Origin: Chloroflexales bacterium
Lineage (GTDB): Bacteria; Chloroflexota; Chloroflexia; Chloroflexales; Chloroflexaceae
NCBI GenBank assembly: GCA_013336035.1
Contig: JAAXUL010000012.1
Location: 1 to 26,990 of the forward strand
Length of the DNA: 26,990 bases
Direction: 5' to 3'
Under the pieces are notes generated by a model. That model was not told the DNA's origin. It did no database searches and saw only the letters and a list, made by a program, of their open reading frames with translations. Positions within the stretch are counted from its first letter, which is position 1. Every line of letters starts with the position of its first letter. Below, piece after piece: positions 10,101 to 16,218 of the stretch. The translations under genes were made by a program, and so were the position numbers.

Positions 10101-11699
10101 CGGCTCGAGGCCCGTGAGGCGCTGTCCTAGCTGGGCGCGCAGCTCGCGCTCGCTCCGGCGGCGATTCCAGACGCGAATCTCGTCGAGGGTCACGCCGAAT
10201 GAGCGGCCGGGGGCGCCGAAGGCCGCCAGAGAGCCTTTCGCGGCCGAGGGCCGGGCAGGCAGGTCTCGCTTCTCGCGCTGGCACCCGCCGGTGAAGAAGC
10301 GCAGCGCCTTGCCGTCGCAGCTGATCGCCAGGTGCTGCCATGTGTCGGCCTTCAGGATGGGCCGCGTCGGGCCGATCTCCCACCGCGCGTCGCCCGAGCC
10401 GTAGCTCACGCCGAGGCGCAGATACGGATCGACCGTCACTGTTAGCCCGCCCGCGCCGCCATCGAACAGCACCCGCGACTCACTGTCCGTCCGCTGTGGT
10501 CGCAGCCAGGCCTCCAGCGTCCACTCGGCGCCGAGATCAACGGGCTTGTCGAACCGCACGCAGGCATCCGGCGAGCGCAGATCCAGGGCCGCCCCCGAGC
10601 AGCTGCCGACGACAACCTGGGGGATGAGCTCCTTGTCGCAGCGCGTGCTCTGGTCGCTCAGGGCGGGCTCGGCGCAGCGCCCGGCGCTGACGGTGAAGAC
10701 CTCGGGGTGATCCTCGCAGGTGTAGCGCTGCGAGCCGCGAGTGTTGAACAGGCCGTCGGTCGAGCGCTCAACATTGATCGAGTCGATCCTTCCGGCGCTC
10801 TCGTCGGCACCCTTGGTGTAGACAAAGAACTGCCAGCGGCGCAGCTCGGCCACCTGGGTCGGCAGCAGCAGCGCGGCGAAGCGCCCCTCCGACAGCCCGC
10901 CCATGAAGCGCAGCTCCTGGGTCGGCTCGTAGAAATAGTTGCCGTCGAGATCTTTGGCGCCCAGCCCATCTTTGCGGCTGGCCGGGCGGCTGCGCGAGCG
11001 GCTGCGCTGGTAGCGCACCTCGAGCTTCGGCTGGAGCGTCGCGCCCACCAGCACGAAGCGGTCGACCAGCAGCGTCGCGTTCACCAGAGGCGTGAGCTGA
11101 TTAACATCGGCGTCTGCCAGCTTGATCACCTGGCCTTTCTCGTCGATGTACTGCATAGCGGCGCGGCTGCCGTCGGGCGAGGTGATCATGCGCCCCTGGG
11201 CGTCTACGTAGACCATCTTCTTGCGCAGATCACATGGCTTCGTGGGGATATCATCCCAGGCTGGCACGGCGACCGCCTGGCGCAGCACATAGACGAAGCC
11301 GCCGTCGGAGATCACCTGGAAGGGCACGTCGGCGGTGAAGCGCGCGGTGGTGGACAGGAAGTAGTCGTAGCCCTTGGCATCAGTGGCGGCGAGCGCGGGG
11401 AGCGCCGTACCGGGCTTCTCGGCGGAAGATGCGTCCTTCTTGAAGACCGGCAGGCGGCGCTGGTCGGCCACGCCGAAGCCCACCTCGGCGATCTCGCTCG
11501 GAAAGATCAGCTCGCTTGGCTGGAGCGGCCAGGCATCCTTATCGAGCGGCGTGGCGCCTTTCCTCTCCAGGTCGAGCACCGCGTAGACAATGCGCTGCTT
11601 GTCGTTGAGCGCGAAGGCGATCAGCGTGCCGTTGTGCCGGACCATGGTGATACTGCGATAGCGATCATCTTCGTAGGGCTTAGTGAACTGATCAAACAT
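1137..11699 (-). CDS. giant LamG/PKD multidomain protein (3520 aa)
   Basis: Second gene of the cytolysin operon, started by ATG 11699 with AAGGAG at 11709-11714, nine bases upstream. Layout by residue: 1-360 unique N-terminus; 370-568 LamG; about 680-720 and 806-840 short coiled coils; 1126-2063 an interrupted LamG holding three further LamG modules (1149-1358, 1434-1658, 1697-1945); 2065-2710 a large domain I cannot name, containing GYIEGAPPVPSENLT; 2727-2913 two PKD/Ig-like modules; 2916-3130 a sixth LamG; 3137-3520 four more PKD modules (repeated 'V.AGPDL' starts and 'F...G.Y.L.L.A.D' ends). LamG and PKD folds usually bind carbohydrate or protein at surfaces, so an adhesive or receptor role is likely. 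There is no N-terminal signal peptide, no membrane segment and no C-terminal sorting signal. It ends tail to tail with the HEPN remnant. Confidence 0.85.
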   Translation of the reverse strand: MFDQFTKPYEDDRYRSITMVRHNGTLIAFALNDKQRIVYAVLDLERKGATPLDKDAWPLQPSELIFPSEIAEVGFGVADQRRLPVFKKDASSAEKPGTALPALAATDAKGYDYFLSTTARFTADVPFQVISDGGFVYVLRQAVAVPAWDDIPTKPCDLRKKMVYVDAQGRMITSPDGSRAAMQYIDEKGQVIKLADADVNQLTPLVNATLLVDRFVLVGATLQPKLEVRYQRSRSRSRPASRKDGLGAKDLDGNYFYEPTQELRFMGGLSEGRFAALLLPTQVAELRRWQFFVYTKGADESAGRIDSINVERSTDGLFNTRGSQRYTCEDHPEVFTVSAGRCAEPALSDQSTRCDKELIPQVVVGSCSGAALDLRSPDACVRFDKPVDLGAEWTLEAWLRPQRTDSESRVLFDGGAGGLTVTVDPYLRLGVSYGSGDARWEIGPTRPILKADTWQHLAISCDGKALRFFTGGCQREKRDLPARPSAAKGSLAAFGAPGRSFGVTLDEIRVWNRRRSERELRAQLGQRLTGLEPGLAAYWSLDEDAGTTIYDQVSGGTGTISGGATWVPSQAEIGEHSGIARDSFRLVQASESPQSLPVSLDVGGGMSALLYFQQISDMPSGYAGQKKPLKDSARVMLAVATTGRNQPYIATLDFGVSASGRLAMAPDVIKLQLKGDVTTDVGKLRDQLDKMATLEQRVRATADAQQQAQDELDKLDQGLKDHTVQIVQGNTTTTRKLDDTHPITLSAPVEVRIPADQDLQAEVIDTSGWLRRHFPNPDIKHLVIANTHTLEADAGYSLTLNITKSMSFIERRKAAVTKLQLATAALEEAQKELKDAWSTLRKGAEVGVPLVHIDAQGQTLAGGLLGFAWSNNAPLLFDSATGSLGLYFRGSDDQLFATYYTTTTQHARYNLRRAPAVKTTADETTGSEGAKPADADKPALVLAARGAEAELDQLKIVVKNGSRTETCTLTLDGPGMQETWRELPRDAQQMARVLNGKATRIPLGRGTATGGATPLLQLGRGTRPALEEGATLVIGNTRTRVTEKVAAGNAPVNVAIEPLATLPSGELPVFLLEYDYDRLAESTCVAADLYSGSLLVGAAGDKQALVDNQEHAGGSTLSSKWIANAPGTALAFDGKQTYAAAKESPASAFWFDGQNDAVLIPNATQLQLSNSLTIEAWIRPESFNASIVVHGEPNMTHELFLRMGGDQYQFGSTIGAIAQYTIPSSDKQGTDWIHLAGVYDSAAKAWIIYRNGVEVNRTGGRTGANVPQLDTGWGIGSTSAPVERPSNRRLFKGGLDEVRIWKRARSQPEIQTNMARRLSGDETDLVGYWYCDNGMMKDATNHGIDGQIIGAPKLIKGPIQTPAKEPTSIERPDATGGLTPKKQTTFAPLDATGDLTLEAWVSPGRVNGIARVITQQNSTAGSSYSLGLRNSNALRFDGVDNVVKIPNATQLHLAGSLTIEAWVRPEADDSFRNIVTWGRPGYTDEIFLSIAKEATAGREYPQYYFGAYTKSSNTRYMVVTNITEGDCSGTTWIHLAGVYDVTTKVLILYRNGVEIARTTNITLPAINPDSEWGLGGSIVRAGDANPQPRRFKGGLDEVRIWKRARSQDEIQVDMARRLSGEETDLVAYWFYQDGKMKDAARHGLYGEIVGKPTMIDGPLQSYTPFFAVGQKAIQTSGLYPIGSWTHLAATYEQSYAMKFDGDGYLDCGNDETLNINGDLTIEAVIRIDELGNDRIILSRGDTGERPYTLFVTSVGSLGLLFHSVDDRVGGNSEYYDKGEDEDESKQHCYYSSAVLTTGVFHSVAVTRKRVSENSNDYPIKSKVYEQITFYIDGQVRGSVTRGSTEFKEKPDRLKEISSSSQSALVGKPMGATAASSTMLQVAISEIRIWNTALTQDKLSAALRGAEEGLVSWWRFEEGSGRVVEDAKSRNHASLRGSATWEPNPADSTLTLYVNGDKVTTRALYVSGDNLVATRPARPTRLSDQFTLGALGGVRPSQLFQGELEEVRIWKMCRTLEQIQDTLFQCIVGAGEDLLATYTFDAEQGGLLSDKSGRACHLAVYGPADYNLSTAPVGDDLPQVRSALAGVRTAYNALVQGTPAVQEYADLQSDASGMLSGVLKRCLGMIQDGKLTLVTGYKVGDMSTEWVGQVQFEPTLVGYIEGAPPVPSENLTQRGDEMIGDIDDYNEASKVELIQAESATYSFAASRDSGFDMEWELGVRGGYMSETDIDLEFTPTISKVEETQFLIGSKLKLEYSASHLTGGGTSAATTTGRSTSQELRGRYSTLEEMAGTQVRRFIPDNVGLALVRSRTADVFALRLTRNGALIAYQTRPNPDIPEDFNLISFPINPRYTKQGTLDGKISLRPDVDYPDALSYSPDSSYFKPIEAYALKNRITREEQELRMRFAAFNAEELGNEHDSGQGLHDDVRIRDQLPRLARRNLVNTYVWSADGGLFVESQETMDSFSETAGGSYAFKGLGGVTLDTASLLWKFKTQLSLSALFGGHLNITATKTAESSRSFGLNISLDRVERDIYQRDAQGEVVVDRTDRLRPRPLRVPGKVDLYRFFSFFLEPRSEHFDLFFNRVVDPIWLQSDDPNAAALRETYSTNKGSAPAAWRVMHRVTFVSRVLPPLEPKALPSLETTLQTLDIESNYELIMQLDPFVGDKLDSYTVFANEVRAKIEERLPELKNYADQIIPFMAAYYGVIQGQEGAASDDNLGEEATAARLDDQLPVVNAGLNQVIGLNGAPATAELAGTAIDDRLESKALFFTWKQLEGPAGVTFIDPHDPATTATFTRRGRYVLQLTADERASDEQKDGEPKGASDTVVIIVNERPRISAGPNLDLAGTSGQLAGELLDDGLGYPEGGGVTFAWRKIGNLGTVTFTSPKSLATWVDFKERDTYLLELTVSNGSFEARDVVQVTAGTRVTRDLEALYTFRQGAGSMVVDLSGAAPPLDLQPALAGAAVWESGAAERLTQAVIRSSELTMETWVSQGDALQTGPARIVTLGAGPAARGFLLGYARDSFYAAVRTSASNTTGSDRALAGGAAQPGLPAHLVCTRGADGTTRLYLNGREVATRHDDGQIAGWDPAFTLAVGGDPGSGSPGYTWAGVLHLVAVYSRALSAEEVQRNFGCGHDSDLPPVVSAGPDLVVDCKEQGPLTTLLAGHVVYNQAPAKGGLVLWEQVGGPGTPDAVCFERPDQPTTSASFAQAGRYVLRLTAKDGARAASDDVTVVVSQPPLVEIADLAPLALTGQRVSATLSASVTPRGLSFPEGALSVVWRQTAGPASAQIIRPSEACTEVTFSERGIYSFEVAATVTVASGSLATHEEVQVTVNERPQVCAGDDQVVLLSEGPAAACVSVDIAGKKVDNGLADPNEALSLSWRGPDGVRFEPADGLTTRVQLPARSGVYTLTLRGDNSTLAHEDSVAITVNRAPVVDAGPDLTIQRGETATLQATVYDDGLPLNPGRLVLRWRKVEGQGEVTFDPEDGDFTRASFSKPGEYKLEFSANDGRECSADSVTVNVL
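5865..6611 (-). repeat. LamG module C nested in host LamG
   Basis: This is residues 1697-1945 of the giant protein, a complete LamG module starting MKFDGDGYLDCGN and ending GLVSWWRFEEGSG plus a short tail. It interrupts the host LamG between ...WTHLAATYEQSYA and ...STLTLYVNGDKVTT. Removing it restores the usual 'W.H.A.TY......LYVNG' order of a LamG fold. It is more divergent from modules A and B than they are from each other. Confidence 0.7.
6726..7400 (-). repeat. LamG module B (duplicate of module A)
   Basis: Residues 1434-1658 of the giant protein. It begins LRFDGVDNVVKIPNATQL and ends near GKPTMIDGP. It shares long near-identical stretches with module A at both protein level (GGLDEVRIWKRARSQ, MARRLSG.ETDLV.YW) and DNA level (6841-6929 against 7741-7829). 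It splits the host LamG between ...SLGLRNSNA and LQSYTPFFAVGQ. Confidence 0.75.
7626..8255 (-). repeat. LamG module A (duplicate of module B)
   Basis: Residues 1149-1358 of the giant protein, from FWFDGQNDAVLIPNATQL to the APKLIKGP segment. It is a full LamG fold by itself and a close paralogue of module B, about 0.9 kb away. It is placed inside the first part of the host LamG, just after ALAFDGKQTYAAAKESPASA. Confidence 0.75.
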
Positions 11700-11708
11700 G
11701 GACGCTGG

Positions 11709-11714
11709 CTCCTT
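11709..11714 (-). promoter_or_regulatory. ribosome binding site of giant LamG gene
   Basis: The - strand reads AAGGAG nine bases before ATG 11699. It supports that start and independent translation of the second operon gene. Confidence 0.7.
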
Positions 11715-11783
11715 ATGCTGCTACATTGGTCGCAACGATGCCGGCCCGGCCGTCCGGGCGAGACGCAGCGGTCGAGATGTGCG

Positions 11784-13331
11784 CTACAACAGCTCCACGT
11801 CGAACAGGATTTTTACTTCGCCTTCCCCGCGAAACACAACCTCATAATGGCTCAGCTGGTTCGGCACCAGGTTGCTCATGAAGACCTCCCCAGGTCCGCC
11901 GTTAAATGGGGGGTCTGCGCCATTATCTTCCTCGTAGAGTTGGGCGGAAACCTCGATAAGTGCTTTATCCCACACCTGCGGGAGGTGGATATCCTTGAAG
12001 GTGAAGACCAGCTCAGAGCAGATATTGATGGTTCCTCCTGGGGCCAGATTCATGCAATCGTCCTCAGCGACGTTCCATACCAGATCGCCCCCGGTTGACG
12101 TGACGCCTCCGATGCCGGGCAGCGAATCTTTCATCTTACCGCGCACCCATACCTTGCCGAAGATCTCCATCTCGCTGCCCCAGTCATCCTCGCTTACACA
12201 GTACAGCCTCACGTTCTTGACCCGTATCTTGCCGATCATCCTGTTGCGGGTGCGCTCGGTGTAGCTTGCGGTCAGGCAGATAGTGGCATCGGCATAGCCC
12301 TGAAGAAAGCGCATGCGGTAGGCGATTGGCCGGGCTGCTGCGCTCGCGCCGGAGGTTGTTGCGGCGGCGAAGGCCTGCCGGATCGCATTGATCCCGCCGC
12401 TGACCGCCCTCTCCTCAATCCCCGGCTGATCGCCGATCATCAGCAGGTGTACCTGTGCGCTCGCAAGGATCCACGTGTACCTGGCTTCGTTGGTTGCGTT
12501 CGCGCTGGAGAGGCGAAAGGCAAAATTGACTGCGGCCTTCAGGCTCTCGATACTCTCGGTCGACTCGAACGCGAAGAGCAGCATCCGGCCATAGGTGACC
12601 GACGAGACGATCAGATCATCGGGCAGCGGCTCGCGTCCTGATACGAAGAGCTCGGCGCCGCCTGTCGGGAGTGCGACCTCGACCGTGTACAGCCTCTGGA
12701 TATACTTCACCAGAACATGGCTGTAGCTCGGGTTCGAGAAGTCAAACATACTTTCCAGCCTGGCGACGCCCGCATCGAAGCTGCCATTGAGTACGGCCCG
12801 CAGATGCTCGGGCGAGTGAACATCTACGATGCCATCCTGAGCCCATGCCGGGGGCGGTGTGGCGGGAAGGTCGGCCCGGAGCTTGTCGATCGCTGCGCGA
12901 ACCGTGGGCAGGGTGGGTGTCTCGACGCTAACCGGAGCTGGTGCGCCAGGAAGCGAAAGCGAGATGCTGAGCGGAGTGCGGGCGCCGGCGAGCGGGCTGT
13001 ACACGCCTCTGGCCCACTTGTCGCCGTCGAGCAGCGCGCCGGGCCAGATCGCCGCATTCTGCGGGTCGAGCAGGAGCGCCTCGGAGTAGGTCTTCGGCAT
13101 CGTCACGTTGCGCATCGTGTAGAGGAACTCGTCGCTCTTCAGGATGCCGGTGGACCCATCGGCGTTCAGGCCATCGACCGGCTCTGCGCACATAGAGATC
13201 CGGAGGCACCTGGTTGTGTTCGGGGCGGTGCCGTCTTCTGTGCGTACAGCTGCATTCTGCTCGCCCTGGGCTATCCCGGTCGTGACATTGTTCCCACGGT
13301 CAGAGATCCAGTACAGCTTCGTCGTCTGCAT
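11784..13331 (-). CDS. cholesterol-dependent (thiol-activated) cytolysin family protein
   Basis: The 515-residue protein carries the core signatures of the thiol-activated cytolysin family: NAAIWPGALLDGDKW (93-106, compare 'NPSVLYPGALI'), PLSISLSLPG (120-129), VKYIQRLYTVEV (208-219), IVSSVTYGRMLLFAFESTES (241-260, compare 'VSNVAYGRTIYVKLETTS'), LKAAVNFAF (264-272) and PIAYRMRFLQGYADATICLT (335-354, compare 'PISYTSVFLKDN'). The two segments that become membrane hairpins in this family correspond to about 182-221 and 275-303. These proteins oligomerise and punch large pores in membranes. Residues from about 365 to the end do not match domain 4: the Trp-rich undecapeptide and the cholesterol-binding Thr-Leu are absent, and a different beta-rich domain (KNVRLYCVSEDDWGSEMEIF) stands there. 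There is no signal peptide, as in pneumolysin. ATG 13331 is chosen over an in-frame ATG 48 bases upstream because of the AAGGAG at 13339-13344. The giant LamG gene follows after 84 bases, suggesting one transcript. Confidence 0.82.
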   Translation of the reverse strand: MQTTKLYWISDRGNNVTTGIAQGEQNAAVRTEDGTAPNTTRCLRISMCAEPVDGLNADGSTGILKSDEFLYTMRNVTMPKTYSEALLLDPQNAAIWPGALLDGDKWARGVYSPLAGARTPLSISLSLPGAPAPVSVETPTLPTVRAAIDKLRADLPATPPPAWAQDGIVDVHSPEHLRAVLNGSFDAGVARLESMFDFSNPSYSHVLVKYIQRLYTVEVALPTGGAELFVSGREPLPDDLIVSSVTYGRMLLFAFESTESIESLKAAVNFAFRLSSANATNEARYTWILASAQVHLLMIGDQPGIEERAVSGGINAIRQAFAAATTSGASAAARPIAYRMRFLQGYADATICLTASYTERTRNRMIGKIRVKNVRLYCVSEDDWGSEMEIFGKVWVRGKMKDSLPGIGGVTSTGGDLVWNVAEDDCMNLAPGGTINICSELVFTFKDIHLPQVWDKALIEVSAQLYEEDNGADPPFNGGPGEVFMSNLVPNQLSHYEVVFRGEGEVKILFDVELL

Positions 13332-13338
13332 CGCAAAT

Positions 13339-13344
13339 CTCCTT
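13339..13344 (-). promoter_or_regulatory. ribosome binding site deciding cytolysin start
   Basis: The - strand reads AAGGAG seven bases before ATG 13331. The alternative upstream ATG at 13379 has no comparable site, so the shorter protein (MQTTKLYWIS...) is preferred. Confidence 0.7.
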
Positions 13345-14032
13345 GTCTGGGTGAGTTGATGTGAACCGAGAGCCTTCATCCCCTGTCAAGTGATGAAGGC
13401 AGATTGGCGAGCGTAAAACCTCTTCTATCACGATACACCACATCCTTGACAGTGCCGGTAGCATGCAGGAAGGAGCACAAGGTGGTGGTTGGCGAAGGAG
13501 GGACAGGATGGGCACCTATCGTCTCCTGTCCGTGGTGTTCCAGCTGTTGCTGCGCCTGCTCCCCCGGGGCGCGGTCGCGCTCGTGTTCAACCTGGCCTTG
13601 ATGGTGGTGGATATGGATCAGAATTCGAGTTGCCATCCGGGAATTTTGGCAACGGTTTTAACGATCAAATTTCAACCAGCCGCACGCTGAACCTGGGAAG
13701 GCACCCATCGGGAGTATCAATACACGAGAACGGGTTCCTGTACAGAGCCCGCGTGGCTCAGCTTCGTCGTCCCTCGAATCTACCGACAGGGGATGAAGCT
13801 GGTTCCTCAAGAAAACGAGCGTGTCGCCAATCATAGCGCGAGACCTCGCCTTTGGGCCGATACGGCTGTTCAGGGTAGGATACCTTTCAGAATAGAGTTC
13901 GTCAGGCTGGGCGCAGAAGGAACCACCGGCACGAAACCGCGCCAGCGCGCATCTAGCCGACCCCTGCGAGCGAAGGAGGGCTGCGGAAAACATAGCCCTA
14001 TCCCTTCATGCTCAACGAGAAGGTATTAGCAC
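13345..14032. other. region upstream of the cytolysin operon, no confident gene
   Basis: About 690 bases with no frame I can assign to a family. It should hold the operon promoter on the - strand. A TTGACA on the - strand (13384-13389) has no convincing -10 box at the right distance. One micro-ORF with a good ribosome site (13508-13690, +) is listed separately. Confidence 0.4.
13508..13690 (+). CDS. possible small hydrophobic protein (60 aa)
   Basis: ATG 13508 is preceded by AAGGAGGG (13495-13502) at five bases. The predicted peptide starts MGTYRLLSVVFQLLLRLLPR and continues GAVALVFNLALMVVDM, giving one or two short hydrophobic stretches in its first 35 residues. The rest is not distinctive. 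It lies divergently upstream of the cytolysin operon, where a small membrane protein (for example an immunity or release factor) would be interesting, but I recognise no family and chance is a real alternative. Confidence 0.25.
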   Translation: MGTYRLLSVVFQLLLRLLPRGAVALVFNLALMVVDMDQNSSCHPGILATVLTIKFQPAAR

Positions 14033-14113
14033 ATGGCCAATGGTTTGTCCAAGCAAGGTCAAGTCTACGTCGAACAGATAACCAACCACCGGATCTACTA
14101 CAGTAAATCCTAA
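14033..14113 (+). CDS. possible 26-aa peptide
   Basis: ATG 14033 follows AGAAGG (14018-14023) at nine bases. The peptide begins MANGLSKQGQVYVEQITNHR and ends IYYSKS. It resembles a coding N-terminus more than random sequence and stops at the edge of an AT-rich tract, so it could equally be the cut-off front of a lost gene. Confidence 0.22.
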   Translation: MANGLSKQGQVYVEQITNHRIYYSKS

Positions 14114-14285
14114 ATACACTATAATTCTAACGATCGAATACAGCATAGCATAGCATAGAAAATGAATCATGCAAGACCTCAAATTTTACATACCCCTTTT
14201 TAACAGTATTATATGTGGAAAATGGATTAATTGTGATTCATTGAACAAATTGATAGTCTGACCTTTTTTCGCTGGTTTTAGGGGA
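14100..14285. other. AT-rich island with short tandem repeat
   Basis: A roughly 185-base stretch far richer in A/T than the rest of the window. It includes a five-base tandem repeat (agcat, 3.4 copies, 14142-14158). It has no open frame of note and abuts a hydrolase relic at 14282. It may be a scar of foreign DNA. Confidence 0.5.
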
Positions 14286-14533
14286 GTTTTGCATTACCCC
14301 TCAGTGGGCACGTAGCCGACCAGGAGCGGGCTGCCGCGCTGTGGACCCTGCACGGGCAGAATCCGCCCGTGGGGCCGGCGTCGAGCGCGGCCAGCCCAAC
14401 GATCCGCCGCGCCCAGCACCCCAGCCCTGCCCGGCACCGGGACGATCCGCTTTTCAGCGCGCTGGAAGGGACGCAGTGGCAGTTTGTCGATCTCCCAACC
14501 GGCCACGGATGCGCGCGCCGCGAACTGGCGTGA
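14282..14533 (+). pseudogene. relic of an alpha/beta hydrolase C-terminus
   Basis: The frame opens right after a TAG at 14279-14281 and has no start codon of its own. Near its end it reads DDPLFSALEGTQWQFVDLPT followed by GH and RRELA before TGA. 'W.f..LPTGH....RELA' is the usual end of alpha/beta hydrolase proteins, with the catalytic His in TGH. Only this tail remains, and the AT-rich island forms its upstream edge. Assignment rests on one short motif. Confidence 0.35.
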
Positions 14534-14697
14534 CGTCGACTCTTCGACCGAAGGACCGGAGGAGCCAACGTTTATGAAGACAGTCATAATGAAGGCCGCA
14601 GCGAGCGCGGTAAAAGGCACGCAAGGTAAACGGCAAAAGACCGCATCAGGACGGCGTATCGGCTCTCCTTGGGCCACCGCATCTCCGGAAGATAAGG

Positions 14698-16218
14698 ATG
14701 CTCATGCCCGATATCAAGGTTAATGATCAGCAACTTGAGGCGCAGCTCGCGCGATTGGAACAGGCGCGTCCCTGGAGTCCGCGCGTGATGTCCAAACTTG
14801 AGACATTCATTCGCGCTGCTCCGGATGTTGATCTGTTTCGCGTCAATCCAATCCAATATGCGCTGGAGCGCAGTATGACCGAAGCCGAGGCAGTGGATCT
14901 TTTTCTGCATGCGACGAAGATCGGGCTCTTTGAGATGGATTGGCATATCGTGTGCCCACACTGCGGCTTTGTCGTCGACAGCTTGCACACCCTGAGCCAA
15001 CTCCGCACCCACTATCTGTGCCCAATCTGTGGAGCTGAGCGCGATTATGCGTTGGACGATTATATCCAGGTCGCCTTTTCGATATCGCCGCAGGTGCGTG
15101 ATATCCCATACCATCACCCGGAATCGCTGAGCGTCGAAGATCTGTACCTCAATTATCGCCTGAGTAAAGACGTGATCTCGCCGCTGCCCGCCTTCCCGGC
15201 ATGGCGCGATGCGATTATCCACGTCACCAGGTATCTCGGCTATGTGCAGCCCGGCGAGATCGTGAGGACGGCGATTGCGCTGCCACCGGGCGTGCTGCGC
15301 ACCACCGATGGCCGGAACTGCCTCCAGCTCGCGGCGACGCAGGAGCAGCAGGAGCAGACAAGCAGGATCGCGATCCGGCTAGTTGATGGCACCTTTCAGT
15401 CGGATGACCCCCAGATGCAGCCCGGCAGCCTGACCGCGAAGCATGCGGAGCAGCAGCTGGTGCAATTTCGCTATGATCTGCAGCGGGAGCTGCCCAGTGG
15501 GCGGGTGGTGATCGACGTAGAAAACCGGCAGGATCGCCGGAGCGCGCTGTGTATCTATCAGCCTGGGGATATGCCGGTGCCGGTGCTGACCTTGCGGCCG
15601 AATTTGAGCGGCAAGAAATTGCTGGCGACGCAAACCTTTGGCGATCTCTTCCGGTCTGAGATCATCAAGATGGACGAAACGCTGTCAATCAAAGACATTA
15701 CCTTTGTGTTCACCGATCTGAAGGGCTCGACGGAGATGTATGAGCAGATCGGTGATGCCAAGGCCTATTTTCTGGTGCATCAGCACTTCGATACCCTGCG
15801 CCGCGTGATCCGTGAGCGGCATGGCGCCATCGTAAAAACGATCGGTGATGCCGTGATGGCCGTGTTTGACAACCCCATCGAGGCGACCACCGCCGCCCTT
15901 GAGATGATCGACGCGCTCACCACATTTAACCACACGATCTCACAGGAATTGATCCTGAAGGTGGGTCTCCACCGGGGGCACGCGATAGCCGTGACGGTCA
16001 ATGAGCGGATCGACTATTTCGGGCAGAATGTCAATATCGCGGCGCGCGTGCAAGCGCTCGCCGACGCCAATGAAGTGTATATCACTGCCGATGTGTATAC
16101 CTCGCCTGGGGTCAGCGATGCCCTAAAGGCGTATCAGGTTGCTCCGGACGAGGTCCTGGTCAAGGGGGTGAGCGAAAAGCTCCTGGTGTATAAGATCGGC
16201 CAGCATCACCACTCTTGA
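14698..16218 (+). CDS. class III adenylate cyclase with Zn-ribbon-type N-terminus
   Basis: A soluble 506-residue protein. Residues 1-330 resemble the N-terminal domain found in some bacterial cyclases (DUF5939 type) with a likely zinc site, C86-P-H-C89 and C108-P-I-C111. Residues 333-500 form the catalytic domain: FVFTDLKGSTEMYEQIG with metal-binding D340, KTIGDAVMAVF with second metal ligand D384, and DYFGQNVNIAAR with N446 and R450 for transition-state binding. The K381/D439 pair is the ATP-specific combination, so cAMP is the expected product. A single catalytic domain means it must dimerise. Start: ATG 14698 has weak spacing; ATG 14704 sits five bases after AAGGA and may be the true start (two residues shorter). 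It stands alone between relics; its downstream neighbour is a transposase remnant. Confidence 0.88.
   Translation: MLMPDIKVNDQQLEAQLARLEQARPWSPRVMSKLETFIRAAPDVDLFRVNPIQYALERSMTEAEAVDLFLHATKIGLFEMDWHIVCPHCGFVVDSLHTLSQLRTHYLCPICGAERDYALDDYIQVAFSISPQVRDIPYHHPESLSVEDLYLNYRLSKDVISPLPAFPAWRDAIIHVTRYLGYVQPGEIVRTAIALPPGVLRTTDGRNCLQLAATQEQQEQTSRIAIRLVDGTFQSDDPQMQPGSLTAKHAEQQLVQFRYDLQRELPSGRVVIDVENRQDRRSALCIYQPGDMPVPVLTLRPNLSGKKLLATQTFGDLFRSEIIKMDETLSIKDITFVFTDLKGSTEMYEQIGDAKAYFLVHQHFDTLRRVIRERHGAIVKTIGDAVMAVFDNPIEATTAALEMIDALTTFNHTISQELILKVGLHRGHAIAVTVNERIDYFGQNVNIAARVQALADANEVYITADVYTSPGVSDALKAYQVAPDEVLVKGVSEKLLVYKIGQHHHS

Noticed and set aside
10707..12098. Long + strand open frame (463 codons) opposite the giant gene and cytolysin gene end
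   Set aside because: It is the mirror of high-GC coding DNA on the other strand; it spans the gap between two well-supported genes and shows no domain.
13384..13451. TTGACA boxes on both strands as cytolysin operon promoter
   Set aside because: No acceptable -10 element lies 16-18 bases from either box.
14574..14723. 49-codon frame (MKTVIMKAAASAVKG...) overlapping the cyclase start
   Set aside because: A GGAGGAG lies upstream but too far for ideal spacing; the frame runs into the cyclase gene and shows no family features.
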